This document shows, piece by piece, positions 11,909 to 22,669 of a DNA stretch of 64,000 nucleotides. The position numbers and the translations under genes are program-made. Position 1 is the first letter of the stretch; every line of letters begins with the position of its first letter. The DNA comes from Serratia ficaria (GTDB taxonomy: Bacteria; Pseudomonadota; Gammaproteobacteria; Enterobacterales; Enterobacteriaceae): contig NZ_LT906479.1 of the NCBI RefSeq assembly GCF_900187015.1, positions 496,001 to 560,000 of the forward strand, given 5' to 3'. The notes below the pieces were generated by a model, which made no database searches, was not told where the DNA came from, and was given only the letters and a program-made list of their open reading frames with translations.

Positions 11909-14395
11909 ATGTCACAAGATCCATTCCTGGAACGAGAAGCAGAAAAATATGAATCCCCCATCCCGAGCCGTGAATACATTCTGGCCCATCTGGCGAAACG
12001 TGAAACGCCGGCCAGCCGCGAAGAGCTGGCCAAAGAGCTGGGGCTAAGCGGCGAAGAGCCGCTGGAAGCGTTGCGCCGCCGCCTGCGCGCGATGGAGCGT
12101 GACGGTCAGTTAATCTTTACCCGCCGCCAGTGCTATGCATTGCCGGAACGCCTGGACCTGCTGCGCGGCACCGTCATCGGCCACCGCGACGGCTATGGTT
12201 TCCTGCGCATCGAAGGCAGCAAGGATGACCTGTATCTTTCCGCCGAGCAGATGAAAATGGCGATCCACGGCGACGTGGTGCTGGCGCAGGCGCTGGGCGC
12301 CGATCGCAAGGGCCGCCGCGAGGCGCGCATCGTGCGCGTGCTGGTGCCGAAGACCAGCCAGATCGTCGGCCGCTTCTTCATGGACGCCGGCACCGGCTTT
12401 GTGGTGCCCGACGACAGCCGCCTGAGCTTCGATATCCTGATCCCGGCCGAGGCCGTCAGCGGCGCGCGCATGGGCTACATGGTGGTGGTGGAGCTGACCC
12501 AGCGTCCGACCCGCCGCACCAAGGCGGTCGGCAAGATCGTCGAAATCCTCGGCGACAAGATGGGCACCAGCATGGCGGTGGACATCGCGCTGCGCACCCA
12601 TGAGATCCCGCATACCTGGCCGCCGCAGGTGGAAAAGCAGGTGGCCGATCTCAGCGAGCAGGTGCCTGAAGCGGCCAAGAAAGGCCGCGTCGATCTGCGC
12701 AAGCTGCCGCTGGTGACCATCGACGGCGAAGACGCGCGCGACTTCGATGACGCGGTGTACTGCGAGAAAAAACGCGGCGGCGGCTGGCGCCTGTGGGTGG
12801 CCATCGCCGACGTCAGCTACTACGTGCGCCCGCGCACCGCGCTGGATGACGAAGCGCGCAACCGCGGCACCTCGGTGTATTTCCCGTCGCAGGTGATCCC
12901 GATGCTGCCGGAAGTGCTGTCCAACGGCCTGTGTTCCCTGAACCCGCAGGTCGATCGCCTGTGCATGGTGTGCGAGATGACCATCTCCGCCCAGGGGCGC
13001 CTGTCGACGGCCAAGTTCTACGAAGCGGTGATGAGTTCCCACGCGCGTTTGACCTACAACAAGGTGTGGCACATTCTGCAGGGCGATCAGGAGCTGCGTG
13101 AGCATTATCACCCGCTGGTCAAGCACCTGGAAGAGCTGCATACGATGTACAAGGTGCTGGATAAGGCGCGCGCCGAGCGCGGCGGCATCGCCTTCGAAAC
13201 CGAAGAGGCCAAGTTCATCTTCAACGCCGAACGCCGCATCGAGCGCGTCGAGCCGACGGTGCGCAACGACGCCCACAAGCTGATCGAAGAATGCATGATC
13301 ATGGCCAACGTCGCGGCGGCGCGCTTCGTCGAGAAGAATAACGAGCCGGCGCTGTATCGCGTGCACGATCGCCCAAGCGACGATCATATCTCCGCGCTGC
13401 GCAGCGTGCTGAGCGAATTGGGCCTGACGCTGGGCGGCGGCAACAAGCCGCAACCGAAAGATTACGCCACCCTGATGGACGAAGTGTCCGAACGTCCCGA
13501 TCATGAAATGTTGCAGACCATGCTGCTGCGTTCGATGAAGCAGGCGATTTACGATCCGGAAAACCGCGGCCACTTTGGTCTGGCGCTGGCCTCTTATGGC
13601 CACTTTACCTCGCCAATCCGCCGTTACCCGGACCTGGCGCTGCACCGCGCCATCAAATACCTGCTGGCCAAAGAGCACGGCCAGCCGAAAGAGCGCTGGA
13701 CGCCGACCGGCGGCTGGCACAGCGAGTTCGAAGAAATGCTGCAGCTGGGCGAGCACTGTTCGATGGCCGAACGCCGCGCCGACGAAGCGACGCGCAACGT
13801 CGCCGACTGGCTGAAGTGTGACTTTATGCAGGATCACGTCGGGGAAGTGTTCAACGGCATCATCGCCAGCGTCACCGGCTTCGGCTTCTTCGTGCGCCTG
13901 AACGATCTGTTTATCGACGGCCTGGTGCACGTTTCGTCGCTGGATAACGATTACTATCGCTACGATAATATCGGCCAGCGTCTGATCGGCGAATCCTCAG
14001 GCATGGTTTATCGCCTGGGCGATACGGTGGAAATCCGCGTTGAAGCGGTGCATATGGACGAGCGCAAAATCGATTTCGCGTTGGTTTCCAGCACCCGCAA
14101 ACCGCGTGGCGAAGGCAAAACCGAGCGCGATCGCGCCAAGAACGGCGGGCAGCGTACCCTGCGCGACGGGGCCGGCGCCGGCCGCGGCCAGGCGCAACGC
14201 AAGCGCCGCGGCGGCAAGCCGCCGGCCAATTTCGAGCCGGACAGCGCGTTCCGCAAAGACGGCGACAAACCCGCCGACAAGGTGAAGAAGGACAAAAAGG
14301 CGAAAGCCAAGAAACCGTCCGACAAAACCCGGAAGATAGCGGCGGCGACCAAAGCCAAGCGCGCGTCCAAGAAGAAAGGTGCCGAGCAGGCCTGA
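11909..14395 (+). CDS. rnr: exoribonuclease R
   Basis: RNase R is a processive 3'-5' exoribonuclease that degrades structured RNA, including rRNA and, with tmRNA, defective mRNAs. The 828-residue product has an N-terminal helix-turn-helix region (about 20-85), two cold-shock domains (about 85-240), the RNB catalytic domain (about 260-590) with the acidic cluster [12 protein letters not shown], an S1 domain (about 645-730; [20 protein letters not shown]), and a long Lys/Arg/Gly-rich tail (about 735-828) that in E. coli aids helicase activity. It lies between nsrR and rlmB, the conserved order. Confidence 0.97.
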   Translation: MSQDPFLEREAEKYESPIPSREYILAHLAKRETPASREELAKELGLSGEEPLEALRRRLRAMERDGQLIFTRRQCYALPERLDLLRGTVIGHRDGYGFLRIEGSKDDLYLSAEQMKMAIHGDVVLAQALGADRKGRREARIVRVLVPKTSQIVGRFFMDAGTGFVVPDDSRLSFDILIPAEAVSGARMGYMVVVELTQRPTRRTKAVGKIVEILGDKMGTSMAVDIALRTHEIPHTWPPQVEKQVADLSEQVPEAAKKGRVDLRKLPLVTIDGEDARDFDDAVYCEKKRGGGWRLWVAIADVSYYVRPRTALDDEARNRGTSVYFPSQVIPMLPEVLSNGLCSLNPQVDRLCMVCEMTISAQGRLSTAKFYEAVMSSHARLTYNKVWHILQGDQELREHYHPLVKHLEELHTMYKVLDKARAERGGIAFETEEAKFIFNAERRIERVEPTVRNDAHKLIEECMIMANVAAARFVEKNNEPALYRVHDRPSDDHISALRSVLSELGLTLGGGNKPQPKDYATLMDEVSERPDHEMLQTMLLRSMKQAIYDPENRGHFGLALASYGHFTSPIRRYPDLALHRAIKYLLAKEHGQPKERWTPTGGWHSEFEEMLQLGEHCSMAERRADEATRNVADWLKCDFMQDHVGEVFNGIIASVTGFGFFVRLNDLFIDGLVHVSSLDNDYYRYDNIGQRLIGESSGMVYRLGDTVEIRVEAVHMDERKIDFALVSSTRKPRGEGKTERDRAKNGGQRTLRDGAGAGRGQAQRKRRGGKPPANFEPDSAFRKDGDKPADKVKKDKKAKAKKPSDKTRKIAAATKAKRASKKKGAEQA

Positions 14396-14454
14396 CCTGC
14401 GGCACCTCATTATCACCGGCTGGCAACCGCCAGCCGCACAGTTAAAAGAGCATC

Positions 14455-15186
14455 ATGAGCGAAATTATTTACGGCATCCACGCCGTCAAAGCCCTGTTAG
14501 AGCGCGACCCGCAACGCTTCCTGGAAGTGTTTATCCTCAAGGGGCGCGACGATCGCCGCCTGCAGCCGCTGATCGCCGAACTGGAAGCCACCGGCATCGT
14601 CATCCAGGTGGCAAACCGCCAATGGCTGGATGAGAAGGTCGAAGGCGCAGTGCACCAAGGGATTATCGCCCGGGTGCGCGAGGGGCGGCAGTACCAGGAA
14701 AACGACCTGCCGACGCTGCTGGAAAGCGTTGATACGCCGTTCCTGCTGGTGCTGGATGGCGTAACCGACCCGCATAACCTCGGCGCCTGCCTGCGCAGCG
14801 CCGACGCCGCCGGCGTGCACGCGGTGATCGTGCCGCGCGACCGCTCCGCCCAGCTGAACGCCACCGCCAAAAAAGTGGCCTGCGGCGCGGCGGAGAACGT
14901 GCCGCTGATCCGCGTCACCAACCTGGCGCGCACCCTGCGCCTACTGCAGGAAATGAACGTCTGGGTGGTGGGCACCGCCGGCGAAGCCGACCATACGCTG
15001 TACCAGAGCAAAATGACCGGCCCGATGGCGCTGGTGATGGGGGCGGAAGGCGAAGGCATGCGCCGCCTGACGCGCGAGCACTGCGACGAGCTGATCAGCA
15101 TCCCGATGGCCGGCACCGTCTCCTCGCTGAACGTCTCGGTCGCCACCGGCATTTGTCTGTTTGAAGCGGTGCGCCAGCGCAGCTGA
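14455..15186 (+). CDS. rlmB: 23S rRNA 2'-O-methyltransferase RlmB (Gm2251)
   Basis: RlmB methylates the ribose of G2251 in the P loop of 23S rRNA using SAM. The 243-residue SpoU/SPOUT protein begins [19 protein letters not shown], with an L30e-like substrate-binding N-terminal domain (about 1-75). The SPOUT knot motifs are [35 protein letters not shown] and [19 protein letters not shown]. It follows rnr by 59 bases. A GC-rich hairpin without a clear T tract lies at 15193-15216 after the stop. Confidence 0.97.
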   Translation: MSEIIYGIHAVKALLERDPQRFLEVFILKGRDDRRLQPLIAELEATGIVIQVANRQWLDEKVEGAVHQGIIARVREGRQYQENDLPTLLESVDTPFLLVLDGVTDPHNLGACLRSADAAGVHAVIVPRDRSAQLNATAKKVACGAAENVPLIRVTNLARTLRLLQEMNVWVVGTAGEADHTLYQSKMTGPMALVMGAEGEGMRRLTREHCDELISIPMAGTVSSLNVSVATGICLFEAVRQRS

Positions 15187-15302
15187 TTGACCGGCGGGGG
15201 CGTTTTCGTCCCCGCCAATCCGCCATCTTGTGATCCCGCCTCAGGCAGAAATCTCCCCACCGACCATAATTACCCCTGACGCTTTGATCGGGGAGCAAGA
15301 CG

Positions 15303-16931
15303 ATGGTCTGGACTACGCACACCGTGTTCAATCAACCCAAGCCGCTGGGCAACAGCAACCTGTTTCTTTCCGACACGCCGCTGCGCGAGGCGGTGCAGCG
15401 CGAACAGGCCGGCTGGGACGCCGACGTTCTGGCTTCGCTGGGCCAACAGCTCGGCACCCAGGAGTCGCTGGAGCTGGGGCGGCTGGCCAACGCCAATCCG
15501 CCGGAGCTGCTGCGTTACGACGCCACCGGCCAGCGGCTGGACGACGTTCGTTTCCATCCCGCCTGGCATATCCTGATGCAGGGGCTGATCGCCAACCGGG
15601 TGCATAACCTGCCGTGGCAGGAGGATGCGCGCATCGGCTCCTTCGTGGCGCGCGCCGCGCGCTTTATTTTGCACGCCCAGGTGGAGGCCGGCACCCTGTG
15701 CCCGGTTACCATGACCTTCGGCGCCACGCCGCTGCTGCAACAGGCGCTGCCGCCGGAATTTCACGCCTGGCTGACGCCGCTGTTGTCCGACCGCTACGAC
15801 GCCCATTTGCTGCCGGGCGGGCAAAAACGCGGGCTGCTGATCGGTATGGGCATGACCGAAAAGCAGGGCGGTTCAGACGTGCTGAGCAATACCACCACCG
15901 CCGCGTCGCTGGGCGCGAGAGGGCCGGGGGAAGCCTACCGGCTGGTGGGGCATAAATGGTTTTTCTCGGTGCCGCAGAGCGATGCGCATCTGGTGCTGGC
16001 GCAGGCCGAGGGCGGTCTGTCCTGCTTCTTCCTGCCGCGTTTTCTGCCCGACGGCAACCGCAACGCCATCCGCCTCGAGCGGCTGAAGGATAAGCTTGGC
16101 AATCGCTCCAACGCCAGCGGTGAAGTGGAGTTTCAGGACGCCACCGCCTGGCTGCTGGGCGACGAAGGCGACGGCGTGCGGCATATCCTCAAAATGGGCG
16201 GCCTGACGCGTTTCGACTGTTCGCTGGGCAGCCATGGCCTGATGCGGCGCGGGCTGTCGGTGGCGCTGTACCACGCGCTGCAGCGGCAGGCGTTTGGCAA
16301 GACGCTGATTGAGCAGCCGCTGATGCGTCAGGTGCTGGCGCGCATGGCGCTGCGGCTGGAAGGGCACACCGCGCTGTTGTTCCGGCTGGCGCGCGCCTGG
16401 GAAAGCCGCGACAGCGAAGGGGAGCGGATTTACAGCCGTCTGCTGACGCCGGCCGCCAAATACAGCATCTGCCGCCAGGGGATGCCTTTTATCGCCGAGG
16501 CGATGGAGGTGCTGGGCGGCATCGGCTATTGCGAAGAGAGCGAACTGCCGCGTCTGTATCGCGAGATGCCGGTGAACAGCATTTGGGAGGGTTCCGGCAA
16601 TATCATGTGCCTGGACGTGTTGCGCAGCCTGCACAAACTGCCTGGCGCGCTTGAAATGCTGCAGTTCGAGCTGCAGCCGGTGCGCGGCCAGAATCGGTTG
16701 TTTGACCATGCCTGGCGCCAGTGGCAGCAGCGCGCTCGCCAGCCGCGCGAGGAGATGGGGCGGTTGCTGACTCAACAGCTGTTCGACCTGTGCTGCGCCG
16801 CACAGCTGCTGCAGCACGCCAGCCCGCAGATCGCCGACGCCTGGTGCCATCTGACGCTGGATCACCGCGGCGAAAGCCCGCTGTCGGCCGAGGTCTGCGA
16901 CCAGTTGCTAGGCCGCGCGATCGGCGGTTAG
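15303..16931 (+). CDS. aidB: AidB, acyl-CoA dehydrogenase-like alkylation-response protein
   Basis: AidB is a FAD-containing acyl-CoA dehydrogenase homologue induced by Ada in E. coli and thought to protect DNA from alkylating agents; weak isovaleryl-CoA dehydrogenase activity is reported. The 542-residue product shows GMGMTEKQGGSDV and YRLVGHKWFFSVPQSDAHLV of the FAD/acyl region, and EVLGGIGYCEESELPRLYRE near residue 402. The C-terminal ~100 residues are rich in Arg and Gln, in line with the DNA-binding extension of the family. E. coli has yjfC before aidB; here rlmB is the direct neighbour. I cannot define an Ada box in the short 116-base leader. Confidence 0.93.
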   Translation: MVWTTHTVFNQPKPLGNSNLFLSDTPLREAVQREQAGWDADVLASLGQQLGTQESLELGRLANANPPELLRYDATGQRLDDVRFHPAWHILMQGLIANRVHNLPWQEDARIGSFVARAARFILHAQVEAGTLCPVTMTFGATPLLQQALPPEFHAWLTPLLSDRYDAHLLPGGQKRGLLIGMGMTEKQGGSDVLSNTTTAASLGARGPGEAYRLVGHKWFFSVPQSDAHLVLAQAEGGLSCFFLPRFLPDGNRNAIRLERLKDKLGNRSNASGEVEFQDATAWLLGDEGDGVRHILKMGGLTRFDCSLGSHGLMRRGLSVALYHALQRQAFGKTLIEQPLMRQVLARMALRLEGHTALLFRLARAWESRDSEGERIYSRLLTPAAKYSICRQGMPFIAEAMEVLGGIGYCEESELPRLYREMPVNSIWEGSGNIMCLDVLRSLHKLPGALEMLQFELQPVRGQNRLFDHAWRQWQQRARQPREEMGRLLTQQLFDLCCAAQLLQHASPQIADAWCHLTLDHRGESPLSAEVCDQLLGRAIGG

Positions 16932-17018
16932 GGAAAACAGTGGCGCCCAGATGGGAAAACCTTTTTAATTCAGGCTATGACCCGCAAGGGCCTGTCACCC
17001 CGGACCAGGAAAATTAAC

Positions 17019-17417
17019 ATGGATATTCTCAGCGCGTTGGCGGCGTTCGCCTCGTATTTCTTCAGTGGCTTCGCCATGGTTTTGGTATTTCTGTTCGTCT
17101 ACACCCGTATCACCCCGCATGATGAATGGGCGCTGATCAAGGCCGACAATCAGTCCGCCGCCTTGGCGTTCATCGGCGCCTGTCTGGGCTATGTGATCCC
17201 ATTGGCCAGCGCGGCGATCAACTCGATCAGCCTGCTGGATTATCTGCTGTGGGGCGTGGTGGCGCTGGTGGTGCAGCTGCTGCTGTTTGCCGCGGTGAAG
17301 ATCTACATGCCGCGCATCAGCGACAAGATCGAGGCGAACCACCTGGCCGCCGGCATCTTCCTGGGGGGCGTATCCGTCAGCGGCGGCGTATTGAATGCGG
17401 CCTGCATGAGCTACTAG
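17019..17417 (+). CDS. yjfL: DUF350 membrane protein YjfL
   Basis: This 132-residue protein belongs to DUF350, whose members have four transmembrane segments and no settled function. Hydrophobic stretches lie at about residues 8-28, 48-68, 75-97 and 110-130. The ATG at 17019 gives MDILSALAAFASYFFSGFAM; the frame stays open upstream, but the encoded extension is polar and unconserved. In E. coli the gene lies in a yjfIJKLMC group before aidB; here only yjfL is present and it is after aidB. Its TAG stop lies in a CTAG palindrome shared with the opposite-strand yjfN-like gene. Confidence 0.85.
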   Translation: MDILSALAAFASYFFSGFAMVLVFLFVYTRITPHDEWALIKADNQSAALAFIGACLGYVIPLASAAINSISLLDYLLWGVVALVVQLLLFAAVKIYMPRISDKIEANHLAAGIFLGGVSVSGGVLNAACMSY

Positions 17418-17689
17418 AGATAAAGGATCGCCGAGGCATGCCAGCCGGGCTGGTGCGCCTGTTCCTCCATGCGCAGAATGCGGTAGTAGCTGGCGCCGTG
17501 TTCATCGGCTTTACGGGCAATGACCTGCTCCGCCTCCTGCGGCGAGCCGGGCAGATCGTTTAGGGTGATCTCGGCGATTTCGCTGAGCGGCGTAACGCGA
17601 TCGGCGGGCGCCAGCTCGGCGGACTGCGCGCCGGCGCTGAGCAGCCCCATGGAGAGCAAGAGGGAGGTGAGTGCGGCGGAGCGTTTCAT
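17414..17689 (-). CDS. yjfN: periplasmic DUF1471 (YdgH/BhsA/McbA) protein, YjfN-like
   Basis: This 91-residue product has a signal peptide (about 1-24, LLLSMGLLSAGAQSA) and one DUF1471 domain with the usual pattern KADEHGASYYRILRMEE and a terminal ILYL. By sequence and by position next to bsmA it matches E. coli YjfN, reported to act as a periplasmic activator of the DegP protease. The start chosen is the ATG at 17689; an upstream in-frame ATG would only add MIQDLTKGNA before the signal peptide. The stop overlaps that of yjfL in CTAG. The family is clear; the specific function is inferred by orthology. Confidence 0.85.
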   Translation of the reverse strand: MKRSAALTSLLLSMGLLSAGAQSAELAPADRVTPLSEIAEITLNDLPGSPQEAEQVIARKADEHGASYYRILRMEEQAHQPGWHASAILYL

Positions 17690-17810
17690 GGCGTTCCCCT
17701 TCGTCAGATCCTGAATCAAAACCCGCAGAATGCGGCATGTTGTTCAGCAGTGTGCCGCAATCAACTTCAGCCAGTGCAAAGCCAATGTAAATCTGCTTAA
17801 AACACCGCCG

Positions 17811-18119
17811 TCAACGGTACAGGATCGCCTGGGAATACCACTGGCCGGGCACGATGGTTTCGCTGTTCATGATGATCATGTAATAGCGCGCGCCGCTGGC
17901 GTTGGCCTTGCTCTGGATCGCCGCTTCCACGTCCATCGGGCTGCCGTAGACCAGGGCGCTGGTGGTGCCCATTTTGACCAGCTCGCCGGTTTGCGCGCGG
18001 GTGATCTCCTGCGCCTGAGCGGTGGGCGGCGGCGGCGGTTTGGGCGTGACGGTCATGATGCCGCAGGCCGACAGCAGGGCGGAAAGCGTCAGGACGGTAA
18101 ACAGGCGGGAAAACGTCAT
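17811..18119 (-). CDS. bsmA: DUF1471 lipoprotein BsmA (biofilm peroxide resistance)
   Basis: The product has 102 residues. Residues 1-18 form a signal peptide ending in the lipobox LLSAC, so Cys19 is probably lipidated; a Pro-rich linker (TPKPPPPPTAQA) follows. The DUF1471 domain contains IQSKANASGARYYMIIMNSE and ends SQAILYR. E. coli BsmA (YjfO), in the same place, is linked to peroxide resistance in biofilms. The start at 18119 puts the signal peptide at the N-terminus; a longer frame would bury it. It lies 121 bases upstream of the yjfN-like gene on the same strand and is divergent from yjfP. Confidence 0.88.
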   Translation of the reverse strand: MTFSRLFTVLTLSALLSACGIMTVTPKPPPPPTAQAQEITRAQTGELVKMGTTSALVYGSPMDVEAAIQSKANASGARYYMIIMNSETIVPGQWYSQAILYR

Positions 18120-18245
18120 GCAGACCTCGGGAAAGCCGGTTGTTATGGCTTCAGTGTAACGCAATATATGCTGGAACATATTGAGCTAACGCTCCCCCGC
18201 GCAAGTTTGCCATGATGGAGGCAAGAGGCTGCCGAGGATAAACGA

Positions 18246-18998
18246 ATGATCGAAATACATGACGAACGGGTGGGTGACATTGCGGCTATCCATGCGGTGC
18301 CGGCGGGGCGCTGCCATCAGCCGCTGCCGACGGTGTTTTTCTACCACGGCTATACCTCATCGAAGGAGGTGTACGCCTACTTCGCCTATGCGCTGGCGCG
18401 CGTCGGTTTTCGCGTGGTGCTGCCGGACACCGACCAGCACGGCGAGCGTTTCGATGGTGATGAGCAGCGGCGGCTGGCCAGCTTCTGGGAGATCCTGCGC
18501 CGCAATATCGAGGAGCTGCCGGCCATCAAAACGCATTTTGAACGGCGTGGCCTGATCGCCGACGGGCGTATCGGCGTGGCCGGCGCCTCGATGGGCGGCA
18601 TGACCACGCTGGGTAGCTTTGCGCGCTATCCGTGGATCAAGGCGGCCGCCAGCCTGATGGGGTCCGGCTATTACAGCTCGCTGGCGCAGACGCTGTTCCC
18701 GCCGTTGGGCCCACAAGGGCAGCCGCTGAGCGCGGCCGCCTTCCAGGCGCGCATCGCCGCGCTGGCGGAGTTCGGGCTGGAACAGCAGTTGGAAAAAATC
18801 GCCGATCGGCCGCTGTTGGTGTGGCATGGTGAAACGGATGACGTGGTGCCGGCGGCGGAAAGCCTGCGGCTGGCGACCGAGCTGCGCCAGCGCGGCTGGG
18901 ACAGCCGGCTGACCTTCCTCAGCGAGCCGGACGTCAAGCATCGCATCACTCCGTGGGCGCTTGGGGCCACCGCCGATTTTTTCCAGCGGGTGCTGTAG
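18246..18998 (+). CDS. yjfP: alpha/beta-hydrolase esterase YjfP
   Basis: YjfP is a cytoplasmic carboxylesterase of the alpha/beta-hydrolase fold with activity on short acyl esters in E. coli; its natural substrate is unknown. The 250-residue product shows the oxyanion region FFYHGYTSSKE, the nucleophile elbow GASMGG with Ser115, the acid in WHGETDDVVPAAES and the probable catalytic His in EPDVKHRITP. A GAGGAT ribosome site is close to the ATG. It lies between bsmA and a second DUF1471 gene, as in E. coli except that the ula operon is missing. Confidence 0.9.
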   Translation: MIEIHDERVGDIAAIHAVPAGRCHQPLPTVFFYHGYTSSKEVYAYFAYALARVGFRVVLPDTDQHGERFDGDEQRRLASFWEILRRNIEELPAIKTHFERRGLIADGRIGVAGASMGGMTTLGSFARYPWIKAAASLMGSGYYSSLAQTLFPPLGPQGQPLSAAAFQARIAALAEFGLEQQLEKIADRPLLVWHGETDDVVPAAESLRLATELRQRGWDSRLTFLSEPDVKHRITPWALGATADFFQRVL

Positions 18999-19007
18999 CG
19001 GCAACGG

Positions 19008-19031
19008 AAAAGCCCCCTGCAGGCAGGGGGC
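19008..19031 (-). terminator. intrinsic terminator for the yjfY-like gene
   Basis: Read on the minus strand, GCCCCCTGC (19023-19031) and GCAGGGGGC (19012-19020) form a GC-rich stem followed by TTTT. On the plus strand there is no T tract, so it mainly serves the minus-strand gene. Confidence 0.7.
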
Positions 19032-19101
19032 CGATGATGGCTTACGCGTTTTAATTCGCCGCTTTTATCTGCGGCTCGTTTTCCCGGTGCCGGCAGGGCG
19101 T

Positions 19102-19368
19102 TTAACGGTACAGTTCTGCGCTGACATGTATTGTGCTGTTGTTGTTCGGCTCATGCAGGGCGATGATGCGGTAGGCGGTCGCCCCGCGCTGGTCGGCAAG
19201 CTTGCTCACCTGGCTGCTGGCGTCATCCGGCGACACCAGGTTCTGGTTCAGCGTCACGAAGCCGACGCTCTGCAACCCATCGGCCTGGTGCGAAGAGACC
19301 TCGGTGGCGGCCATGACGTTGGCGGAAAACAGTAAAGCAACGGCGGTGGCGAGGGTAATGCGTTTCAT
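19102..19368 (-). CDS. yjfY: periplasmic DUF1471 protein, YjfY-like
   Basis: The 88-residue product starts MKRITLATAVALLFSANVMA, a clear signal peptide with a cleavage site after about residue 20. The mature part is one DUF1471 domain with SKLADQRGATAYRIIALHEP and the terminal VSAELYR. It is adjacent to the rpsF operon, where E. coli has yjfY, so orthology is likely. Members of this family respond to envelope, acid or peroxide stress, but no activity is assigned to this one. Confidence 0.82.
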   Translation of the reverse strand: MKRITLATAVALLFSANVMAATEVSSHQADGLQSVGFVTLNQNLVSPDDASSQVSKLADQRGATAYRIIALHEPNNNSTIHVSAELYR

Positions 19369-19695
19369 AGGTGCCTCTCTTAACTGTTTGCTTCAACGGC
19401 CTGACAGCGGGTGCCAGTGCAGCAAAAAGTTATTTATCTGCATTGAATAAGCTGAGATCTTTTTCGTCGCGCTGTCTGCGGCGGATAGGGTTAATTTTAG
19501 ACCCTCGCGCAGGATTAAAAAGCGCGGGCTTTTGATGCGCTCATTCAAAATAAATGAAAAACATTTACGACTCGCCGATGATTTCATTGAAAGATTTTTG
19601 AAACTGATGGATCGGCATACATAGGTTTATCAGGCGGCAAATCGTGCTATTTCCACAGTCCGCTCTCATTCCCGTGAATAAATCCCACGCGGTCC
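19369..19695. other. gene-free stretch between yjfY and the rpsF promoter
   Basis: This part of the 455-base gap is more AT-rich than its surroundings. It must hold the yjfY promoter on the minus strand, but I cannot name a convincing one. A 64-codon minus-strand open frame (19393-19587) looks like chance sequence. Confidence 0.6.
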
Positions 19696-19724
19696 TTGAG
19701 TTTCCCCCCCTGCGCCAGTATGAT
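19696..19724 (+). promoter_or_regulatory. strong promoter of the rpsF-priB-rpsR-rplI operon
   Basis: TTGAGT (19696-19701) and TATGAT (19719-19724) are separated by exactly 17 bases, a good sigma-70 match. Transcription would begin near 19731 and leave a leader of about 90 bases before rpsF. Confidence 0.75.
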
Positions 19725-19756
19725 TACGCGTCATTTTTCAGCCGCACACTAAACAC

Positions 19757-20222
<466 letters not shown>

Positions 20223-20230
20223 TTGCCGCC

Positions 20231-20780
<550 letters not shown>

Positions 20781-20807
20781 TCGGCCACTGTCCATTAACG
20801 ACTTTGA

Positions 20808-21272
<465 letters not shown>

Positions 21273-21294
21273 CAACGCGTCTGTTAACCAAGTT

Positions 21295-21327
21295 AAAACG
21301 CCAGCCTCGTGCTGGCGTTTTGCTTTT
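21295..21327 (+). terminator. intrinsic terminator after rplI
   Basis: AAAACGCCAGC (21295-21305) and GCTGGCGTTTT (21311-21321) form a perfect stem around CTCGT, followed by GCTTTT. It ends the rpsF operon and could work in both directions. Confidence 0.88.
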
Positions 21328-21380
21328 CTGCGCCCGGCGAAACGCGCTACCCTGTGGTTATCTGACCGGGGAGGGGGGAT

Positions 21381-21734
21381 ATGGCGACGATTATCTTGCA
21401 GCGGGTCTACGATTTCAGCGCGCCGGCGCCGGAACACTGCTACCTGATTGACCGGCTGTGGCCGCGCGGCGTCAGCAAGGAAAGGCTGAAGGGCGTGCAG
21501 TGGCTGAAAGCGGTGGCGCCGGATACCGAGTTGCGCCAGTGGTTTCATCAGCATTCCGACCAGTGGGAAGCGTTTGAACGGCGCTACCGGCGGCAGCTGG
21601 CGGAGAACGACGCCTGGCGGCCGCTGGCGGCGCTGTTGCGGCAGGGCCAATCGCTGACCCTGCTGTATGGCAGTAAAGACACCGAGCACAATCAGGGCGT
21701 GGTGCTGCGCGATTTTCTGCTGGCGCAGATTTAA
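21381..21734 (+). CDS. DUF488 family protein (YeaO-like)
   Basis: The 117-residue product contains YLIDRLWPRGVSKERLKG, QWLKAVAPDTELRQWFHQH and LTLLYGSKDTEHNQGVVL, the hallmark segments of DUF488/YeaO proteins. The function is unknown. In E. coli this place after rplI is taken by ytfA, so the gene is specific to this lineage's version of the locus. A GGGAGGGGGG stretch lies before the ATG. The TAA stop is within TTAA, the same four bases that hold the stop of the convergent oapA gene. Confidence 0.85.
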   Translation: MATIILQRVYDFSAPAPEHCYLIDRLWPRGVSKERLKGVQWLKAVAPDTELRQWFHQHSDQWEAFERRYRRQLAENDAWRPLAALLRQGQSLTLLYGSKDTEHNQGVVLRDFLLAQI

Positions 21735-22381
21735 CGCTCGCGGCGATAGCTGCCGTCGGCCTGGCGGCGGAACAGCGCCTGGCTGTTATCGGCGGTGGTC
21801 ACCGACAGCGCGCCGATCACGCCGTTGGCGTCGCGCTCGATGCGCACTTCCTGGCCGGCCTTCATATTGCTCAGCGGCTTGTCGTTGCCCTCGACCTGCG
21901 CCATGGCGAACACTTCATTCACCGGCAGGCCGTTGTCGCGGAACAGCTGCGCCAGCGTCTGGCCCGGCTGGATCTGATAGCGCTGCCAGTTGCCCGATGG
22001 CTCGGGCTCCGCGGCCGGCGGCGGCTCGCTGCCTTGCTGCGGCACGCCGTTGGCCTGCTGCGTGACCGGGAACGCCTGTTTCTCGGGCGAATAGGGCCAC
22101 AGCAACGCCAGCAGCAGCATGGCGCCGAAGATAAGGGTCCAGCGGCGATGAAAATAGGGCAGCGGCTCCATCCAGCCGAAGCCGTCCGGCAGGTGCCAGA
22201 TCTTCAGCAGTAACGCTTTGATTCCCTGTCCTTTGCCGTTCACCGGCGGTTGCTCTGATTCCGGATCTGCCGCCTCTGGCGCGGCGCCAGGTTTCAGGCG
22301 TTGGCTGACGTTCAGCCAGGTACGCAGCAACGGCTGGTAGATGCGGGTGGTTTTCCTTCTCCTGGGCGAGATTCTGCCCAT
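21731..22381 (-). CDS. ytfB: OapA-family envelope protein YtfB
   Basis: The 216-residue product has a basic cytoplasmic N-terminus (MGRISPRRRKTTRIYQPLLR), the OapA N-terminal motif LPYFHRRW, one membrane segment (about residues 83-96, LIFGAMLLLALLWPY), a Pro/Gln-rich linker, and a LysM-like OapA domain (about 132-195; YQIQPGQTLAQLFRDNGLPV). E. coli YtfB binds glycans and peptidoglycan and is linked to cell division; Haemophilus OapA affects opacity and adhesion. It is divergent from fklB, as in E. coli, and convergent with the DUF488 gene. Confidence 0.88.
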   Translation of the reverse strand: MGRISPRRRKTTRIYQPLLRTWLNVSQRLKPGAAPEAADPESEQPPVNGKGQGIKALLLKIWHLPDGFGWMEPLPYFHRRWTLIFGAMLLLALLWPYSPEKQAFPVTQQANGVPQQGSEPPPAAEPEPSGNWQRYQIQPGQTLAQLFRDNGLPVNEVFAMAQVEGNDKPLSNMKAGQEVRIERDANGVIGALSVTTADNSQALFRRQADGSYRRER

Positions 22382-22669
22382 GGTGACCTCTCTTCAACGG
22401 CGTAAAAATAACACGATACAAAAGGCTGTACCGTCGGCCCGGTTTCCTGCTTTCAGTATAGTCCGCTAACTGATTGAAGTGAAAGGCGGCTGCGTTTCAA
22501 CGCCGGCGGCGGTGGGCTTTGGGCCCGGGATCGCGGCTAGGGGCGTTAACAGAAGGTTATTGTTTCTTTTTCTACGACAAAAGTCATCATTCTCCACACA
22601 AGATTTTACCCGGCTTTCCCGCGCTGTTATGCTGCGCTTTCGACTTTTTAGAGACTTAAGGAAAACCCC

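Noticed and set aside
12110..13930. Minus-strand open frame of 606 codons inside rnr
   Set aside because: Same composition artefact; the plus strand encodes a complete RNase R.
15193..15216. GC-rich hairpin after rlmB
   Set aside because: A stem is present (GGCGGGG with CCCCGCC) but there is no T tract, so I did not list it as a terminator.
19393..19587. 64-codon minus-strand frame upstream of yjfY
   Set aside because: No convincing ribosome site or conservation; lies in an AT-rich control region.
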